From NCBI RefSeq assembly GCF_020740795.1, contig NC_067312.1:8822748-8886747 (forward strand): a stretch of 64,000 nucleotides of DNA, read 5' to 3'. Positions within the stretch are counted from its first letter, which is position 1. Each line of letters starts with the position of its first letter. The notes under the pieces are model-generated. The model was given only the letters and a program-made list of their open reading frames with translations. It had not been told where the DNA came from and ran no database searches. Positions 61,878-64,000 of this stretch are shown here, piece by piece. Source of the stretch: Apus apus. Lineage: Eukaryota > Chordata > Aves > Apodiformes > Apodidae. Position numbers and translations under genes: made by a program.

Positions 61878-62689
61878 AAGAGGAAACTGATATTATGTGA
61901 AAACTGGAGTAGTGGTTTGCAAAAGGGAAGTGGATGCATAAATTGCTTCAAGAAGAAAAGGGTTGAGAAGAGATGAGACGAAATGAAGTGAGATAAAAGA
62001 TCAGAAGTACTTTTAAGCAGGAGATGTGCAAACTGGTGGGAGTCTCTGGGGTGCAGCAGTTTGAATAGAGTAAGAAAAGAGAAAGCTAAGGAGAACCACT
62101 GTGGTTAAAGATTAACTTCAACACAAGATTGTAAACACTGGACAGATGGAGCCAGGAAGAAAATTTGGTGATGTGGAGCAAGCATGACTTCAGTCTCTGC
62201 AGACTCAAGCAATCACAAAACATTTTGGGAAGACAGGAGGCTATGGAGACACATCTTTCTCTCAGGAAGGAGAACCTACTGCTTTCAAATTCTGCTTTCT
62301 GGGAAACAACTATTGCTTTAAATGAGGATTACCCACATGCACATGTTATTACCCCATCACCATTATAAAAATCACCTAAAACCATAAAAAAATTTTTGGA
62401 TTATGCACATGAAGGAACACAATTCCAGGATCACACTGCTCAACTTGCAATCATGGGAATGACATACAGCTTTCCTAAATTAACAGAAGATTAAACAAAT
62501 CTTTTCCTGTTTAAGCACCAATTTTACATGGGCAAACCAAAGACTGCCACTGAGCTGGTATTATTTGGGATGCAGCTTTGTAGAGGCTGATTCACAAGAA
62601 TCTTTACCTGAAAGTTTATACTGCTAAATTTACTGTATGTCTGAGGAATAAGGAGATATCTGATGTTCCCATCAGAAAATGATAGCTAA

Positions 62690-63140
62690 ATTAAAAGTTT
62701 CATATCAATTTGCTGTATAAGCTATTGTTTAATAGGGCCCACTGCGCCTGTTGGGCAATTAGTATTACTCCTGTATTATTAATGCAGAACATTATATAAT
62801 GGCTTATGACCTGTAATAATTGGCTGAAGTGTTGGATAAAACTTCTCTGAATAACCTCCGTTTACTTTAGGGTTTCAAACTGTGTGGCTACTAATAATAT
62901 TGCAATGTGTTATTCAAATTTAAGGTGGACTAAATTAGTATCTTATTGACTTGTATGAAATTATTAACCTACAAATTCCTGCAACCCAGAGTACAGGAAG
63001 TGGTGGGTTTGGACTATAACTATTTAAAGTGGCTTAAAAGTGTAATACTTGACCAGATTTCTCTGATAACACAAGATTTGATATTCCATTTGCCTGTACT
63101 TGAATGATTAGTAGCATTTAAAAACCCGAGATTTTCATTA
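62690..63140. promoter_or_regulatory. Candidate conserved non-coding element
   Basis: Repeat-free AT-rich block with distinct words: TTGTTTAATAGGGCCCACTG, CGCCTGTTGGGCAATTAG, TGTATTATTAATGCAG, GACCTGTAATAATTGGC and TAATAATATTGCAATGTG. It lies in the intron upstream of exon A. Appearance only. Confidence 0.33.
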
Positions 63141-63379
63141 TTTGAATGCTTTCTAAGTTTTTGAAGTACGTTTAATTACAACCTTTGGATCTCCTGTAAA
63201 GACCGTGACCCTTGGCTTGTAGATGAGAAGATGGTTACTCAGCTTTTTCACTGCAATACCTTTTACATCATGTGGTTACATCTAGAATAACAAGTTCTGG
63301 TTTAAATAATGGTACAGCAGAAGCAATTCACACAGAAACAGACAAGCAGAAGTTACAGAACCTAATTTATAAGGAAATT

Positions 63380-63394
63380 AAAAAAAAAAAAAAA
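63380..63394 (+). repeat. Poly-A tract
   Basis: About 14-15 A residues, in the upstream intron. Confidence 0.8.
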
Positions 63395-63633
63395 GAAAAT
63401 TTGCAACTATAGCTCACTAAACAATTATTTAGAGCCTGTTTTTTTTAGTATTTAATATGAAAAAGCTCATGCTAAAGTTTTGCTCAAGTAAGCATAGAGT
63501 CCAAACTTAAAATAACAAACATTCAACCTGAGAGATGTGAAGACCAAAGAGGAAAAGGTATAATACAGAGAGATAGCAAAATTCAATAAGTAACAATGTA
63601 CCAAAATAAATCAAAGGAAACATAGAATGGGTA

Positions 63634-63664
63634 GGTGTGAGAGTGTGTGGGGGTGTGTGTGTGA
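63634..63664 (+). repeat. GT-rich microsatellite
   Basis: Interrupted GTGTG units (GTGAGAGTGTGTGGGGGTGT with GTGTG). Confidence 0.8.
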
Positions 63665-64000
63665 CTCTATTTCAGAACTTATTTACTCATTCACTTGCGG
63701 AATAATTAGTAAAATGAATGATGTCACTATTGCAACCTGGAAAATGTAAAATTAACATACAGCCCAAGGGATCAGTTACATACGGCAAGCGAGATTAAAT
63801 GATGAAACAGGTCCTTCTGTATTTTCAAACCCAGCAATCAATTGCATCACTCATTGTATCACTTCCTGCGGGTAACCATGATACTCAATGAACTTTCATA
63901 CTATTCTGTGAAACTACACAACAGAAAAGACTGTTTAAATAAAGTCCATACCAACCTACCTAAGTTTCATACTAAGGCAGGAACTGCAAAGAAGCATCAC

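Larger units (their letters stand above)
61328..64000 (-). other. Upstream intron, continuing beyond the window
   Basis: Sequence upstream of exon A in gene orientation. It holds a CR1 at 61439-61877, an enhancer-like AT-rich block at 62690-63140, a poly-A tract near 63380 and a GT-rich microsatellite near 63634. No further exon with convincing splice sites was found, so the preceding exon probably lies to the right of the window. Confidence 0.45.

Noticed and set aside
1..64000. tRNA, rRNA, CRISPR, operon or phage features
   Set aside because: None seen; the sequence is eukaryotic nuclear DNA with LINE remnants and introns.
1..64000. Endogenous retrovirus or LTR pairs
   Set aside because: No paired direct repeats with TG...CA ends, primer-binding site, or gag/pol-like frames recognised.

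Overview
This window looks like vertebrate nuclear DNA, most likely from a bird. It has no operon-like gene packing and is mostly AT-moderate non-coding sequence. Its dominant repeats are 5'-truncated CR1 LINEs. The younger copies end in the avian-type short repeat related to ATTCTATG: one ends at about 22296 on the + strand, and another starts at 33981 on the - strand with repeated TCATAGAA. I saw no mammalian SINE such as Alu or B1, no recognisable LTR retrovirus, no tRNA or rRNA gene and no CRISPR array. Species cannot be named from this sequence alone.

The only convincing protein-coding content is one gene on the - strand, read from right to left. Three exons stand out: A (61327-61143), B (54263-54155) and C (27434-27236, with the stop codon). 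Each has good splice signals. Their reading frames join exactly (phase 1 at A/B, phase 2 at B/C) to give a 163-residue C-terminal tail with no internal stop. The tail is low-complexity, rich in Ser, Lys and Pro, and ends in an acidic/hydrophobic peptide. I do not recognise the protein, so no symbol is given. The introns are about 6.9 kb and 26.7 kb, and upstream exons would lie beyond the right edge. A candidate ATTAAA poly(A) signal lies at 26830-26825.

Layout: 1-26800 is the 3' flank, with several CR1 copies, an old duplicated segment near 6.8 and 8.7 kb, and a few blocks that look like conserved non-coding DNA (16.7, 18.3-18.9, 22.9, 24.5 kb). 26.15-26.5 kb is another such block just past the gene. 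27.4-54.2 kb is the large last intron, with ancient and younger CR1 copies, a 97% identical 102-bp inverted repeat at 47439-47760, and several blocks (39.0, 48.4-48.7, 49.6-50.1 kb) that look like developmental enhancers (octamer ATGCAAAT, TAATTA cores, little repeat content). 54.3-61.1 kb is the intron between A and B, with two CR1-family remnants. 61.3-64 kb is upstream intron with a CR1 112 bp from the exon A acceptor and another enhancer-like block at 62.7-63.1 kb.

This pattern, a large-intron gene whose introns and flank hold probable non-coding elements, resembles a bystander gene in a genomic regulatory block. That is inference and needs cross-species alignment. Nothing here is clear evidence of a wholly new system. 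The best leads are the unidentified gene tail, the long inverted repeat and the cluster of putative conserved elements.
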